NCBI RefSeq assembly: GCF_030445035.2
Contig: NC_080678.1
Span: 60,155,087 to 60,219,086 of the forward strand
Source: Dasypus novemcinctus
Taxonomy: Eukaryota; Chordata; Mammalia; Cingulata; Dasypodidae
Direction: 5' to 3'
DNA length: 64,000 bases
Position 1 is the stretch's first letter. Each line of letters opens with the position of its first letter. The notes beneath the pieces are model-generated. The model saw only the letters and a program-made list of their open reading frames with translations. It searched no databases and was not told the DNA's origin. A program made the translations under genes and the position numbers. Positions 60,619 through 64,000 of the stretch are shown in pieces.

Positions 60619-61244
60619 GTACCACTGTCTGATAGTGAACTTGCTGCCTTTCATCTGAGCCAACTCAGTCCTGCTGAGCCAACACATTGCTAAGCCACAT
60701 GAAGCGAGGAGGAAGAACTCTACCAGGATCATCCATTTTACAAATGGTTTGTTGGTAGTATGTAGCTTCCTGAGGTGATTCATTAAAAGCATACTTCTGG
60801 TGTTCTGGTCTGGGGCTCTGACCTCTTTAAAACTCCATACACCATCCCCAGGGCTGGAAATAGTCTTATGGAACAATAGATGGGCACAATTGAAGGGTTC
60901 AGTTTACTGTGCATATTGGTATGCAAACATAATCTGGTATCACATGTAATCCATTTAAGCATACCAATATGCCTCTGAACAGGGATAGAGAAATTCTGAA
61001 TCATGTGGTGGGGATTCTGACATTTTTTCTAGGCTGAAGCACAACTTGAAAGCAGAATTCAGTTGTATGGAGTCCCATAGAGATCTGAATTCCTTCTGTA
61101 CTGTTCAAGTCACAATAACAAACACGTTATCAAACATATCATTAGGAATCTGTTCTCATCCTTCCCTGCCAACTTAAACTTCATTTTCTTTGTATTGTGT
61201 ACCATCAAAGACTATCAGAATGTCTCCCAGAGACCTAACCCATT
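60619..61244. other. Intergenic gap between opposed L1 ends
   Basis: Unique-looking sequence of about 630 bp. Nothing is recognised. Confidence 0.4.
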
Positions 61245-64000
61245 CATTTTCTTTTTTTTAAAATTGATTTTGTAAAAATATTACATTAAAAAAAATATGA
61301 GGTCCCATTCAACACCACCACCCCCACCCCACCACTCCCCCCCCCCCCCCCAGCAACACTCACTCCCATCATCATGACACATCCATTGCATTTGGTAAGT
61401 ACATCTCTGGGCATCTCTGCACCTCATGGTCAATGGTCCACATCATGGCCCATACTCTCCCACATTCCATCCAGTGGGCCCTGGGAGGATTTACAATGTC
61501 CGGTGATTGCCCCTGAAGCAGCATCCAGGGCAACTCCAAGTCCCAAAGGCACCTCCACATCTCATCTCTTCCTGCCATTCCCCATACCCATCAGCCACCA
61601 TGTCCACTTTTCCCACTCCAGTGCCACCTTTTCTCTGTGGACCTTGGATTGGTTGTGTCCGTTGCACCTCTATGTCAAGAGGAGGCTCAGATTCCACATG
61701 GATACTGGATGTAATCCTCCTGCTTTCACACTCTAGGCTCCATGGTGTGGTGGTTGTCCTTCTTCAACTCCATCTTAGCTGAGTGAGGTGAGTCCAATAA
61801 ATCAGATTGTAGGAGCTGAAGTCTGTTGAGGCTCACTGCCTGGCTATCATATTGTCAGTCCAGAGATCAAATCCCCTAAATATATCTTAAACCCCAACAC
61901 CAACTACAATTTCAGTAAAGTAGCATGAAAGTGTTGTGAAAAGAGATCCCATCTGAGTCTGATTTCATCACACAGAAACGCCAGCTCCAAAGAAGGGCCA
62001 TCTGACATGGCAGTGAACCCCATCTGCCATGACCATAGAACCCGTGGGTCTCTTTAGCCCTCAAGGGAACGAATACCTGGGGTTGTATCTACTTTATTTG
62101 TCTCTTAGACTCTGCTCAGTTGTGCATAAGGGCAATCCTTCTGACAGCCTCCAGACTCTTTTTTAGAGACTCGTAGCCATATAAACTCATTTGTCCTTTC
62201 CATTTCCCCTTTAATTTAGGTCAAACAGCATTTTTAACTCCTGTTATTATATGTAGACAGGGATATTCTGCTGGTCCGCATTGAACCTTTAATTTAAGGT
62301 CATTTTCTAGTTGCATCATCAGTTGGTACTTGGTAGTGATCCCTAGGTGCCAGGGAGGCTCATCCCTGGGTGTCATGTCCCACGCTGGGGGGAAGGCATT
62401 GCATTTACATGCTGAGTTTGGCTTTGAGACTGGCCACATTTGAGTAACATGAAGGCTGTCAGGAGGAAATTCCTAGGCACAGTGCTGCTCTAGGTCTTGT
62501 TCTTATTTCAGGCATATAGGCTCACAAGCATTGTCATTAGTATCATGGTCTCACTGTTGGACCCTCATTCCTTCCTGGTCCTTACTGTTGCACCTGGGGG
62601 ACTGCTGCTGCTCCCCTAGGGACCACGACAGAGCACCCCCGGCCAGGAACCCAGTACCCCCCCAGCTATAGTTTTTAATTGTTGCCACTATGAGTATATC
62701 CAAACATTACCATGCACCCTGGACATATACCCTGTATAGCTCCTTGTCAGCCATATATCACCTGTCAATAGTATCCTATACCAGTATTCCTCTGCTGCCA
62801 TTGTTGAACCACTCTGTGATCCAAAACTTCCTGAAAAGTGAAGCCCAATATAATGTCAGGATCCCTTACTAGTAAAATGGAATATAGCAATGGGTTTAAA
62901 GGTTAGATATAGAATATGTGTTGATTTGGAAAAATTCTACATCCTATTTTTTTCTTTTCTTTTTTCCTAATTATTGAACTTCTCTTCACAAGAGCCCTAG
63001 ACCACAGCAATTCATATATACAATATACAGTACTCCCACACATCTACCATAAAACCTTTTCCCTTCCACAGCGATATTCTTATAACTTACTCATATCATA
63101 TTTACTTAAACTGATGTACAGACTCTGAGACAATAGCTTTCAAATAAGGTGACATCTGTGCTTACATTGTGGGCCATACTTTAGGATATACAGTTTTCTA
63201 AATTTTTAGTTATCCTGTGTTTTACATTATGGTTTACATTATTACTCTGTCATCCCCTATATGTTTATGGTGTAATATTACATGTTTTACATCCATCCTT
63301 GTGTGCTCTCACGAAACTCCTCTCTTACCCCACATTTACCTTGGTTCCACACATTTAACATCCATTTTCCCCTCCCCTTGGGGCCTACAGTGACAGCCAA
63401 CCTCCATTTCCTGAGGAGCCACGTCCAGAGATACTTGCAACAGTGTTCAGGGCCTAACTTGCTCAACTGCCCCAATGCCCTGGGAGCCACCCTTTCTCTC
63501 GAGAGATACAGTTCCCTCTGTTTGATGGCATTAGTCCTCCCCAGGATGTGGGCCCACCCCCACTCTCACTACTTGGGTCTCTACCCAATGGTACAACCCA
63601 CTCTGGCAAAATGAGCATTCAGACATTCCCCAGGAGCCCGTCCCACATCAGACCATCCCCTCCGAGCATCCTAAACAGGTAACCCTCCTAATTATATTTT
63701 GATACGATTTTCTCAGCATTTTACTCTCAACCAACACCTGACACTCTCCTATGTTCGTATATTGCCCCTCCCTCCCCCGACTTTTTGGGCAATATTACCC
63801 ATCCGCCCATCCCCAGGCCCCTCAAACCCGCAAAGCCCCACCCAAAGGCAACCCCTTGCCCCCATTTTATCTCTTCTTTGTGTTCATACTTACCGCCAGC
63901 TCATCATAAATTCCACCCCTGCAGACATCGACTCACATCCTTCCTCCACCCCCCAATTTCCTGTAAGCCTATCGTTCAGTGTCTAGCACTCTGAGGCAGC
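61245..64000 (-). mobile_element. L1 3' UTR, antisense, continuing past the window end
   Basis: The minus strand is collinear with 43222-45790 over about 2.75 kb, from the A-rich tail and C-rich tract at 61315-61350 to the text just after the ORF2 stop at the window end ('ctgcctcagagtgctaga' here, 'ctgcctcagagagctaga' at 43233). ORF2 of this copy should lie outside the window. Confidence 0.9.

Overview
The window is mammalian nuclear DNA, most likely from an armadillo (Xenarthra: Cingulata). Three things point there: tRNA-derived SINEs of the armadillo DAS type (321-515, 32841-33266, 51757-51843, 56681-56924), a LINE-1 lineage with an unusually long 3' untranslated region, and a mammalian mannose-binding lectin gene. 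I infer the species group from repeat recognition; no database search was run.

The only intact protein-coding gene I can support is MBL2 on the + strand at 16888-19532. It has four coding exons of 184, 117, 69 and 374 bp (247 codons plus stop), GT-AG introns, a complete collagen stalk, a neck and a C-type lectin domain with all calcium ligands. It encodes a secreted pattern-recognition protein that starts the lectin pathway of complement. It carries an extra cysteine in the lectin domain and one extra Gly-X-Y triplet.

Everything else is gene-poor sequence built from layered insertions. Left part (1-15.1 kb): antisense L1, a MaLR-type LTR with some internal sequence, a MARK3-like processed pseudogene, L2, MIR and L1M fossils. 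Centre (19.8-32.8 kb): more LTRs of the same MaLR-like family, MLT1-type LTR and antisense L1. At 32.8-35.8 kb: a DAS SINE, an RPS13 processed pseudogene with an expanded hexanucleotide repeat, a small L1 with an apparent 3' transduction, and a possible LTR. At 36.1-39.1 kb: an L1M/HAL1-type element with a GGAA microsatellite. At 40.6-46.2 kb: a three-layer nest, an ERV-L pol fossil containing a UQCRB processed pseudogene, which in turn contains a 3.45 kb L1. At 47.5-51.2 kb: a second MARK3-like pseudogene on the opposite strand. At 51.8-64 kb: L1 on L1, SINEs and two more L1 3' ends.

The main structural discovery is that the two MARK3-like pseudogenes and at least 1.3 kb of sequence 3' of them are collinear in opposite orientation (about 1965-4850 on + and 47525-51190 on -). 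This looks like an old inverted duplication with MBL2 in the roughly 43 kb between the arms. I found no CRISPR array, prokaryotic system, rRNA or functional tRNA gene.
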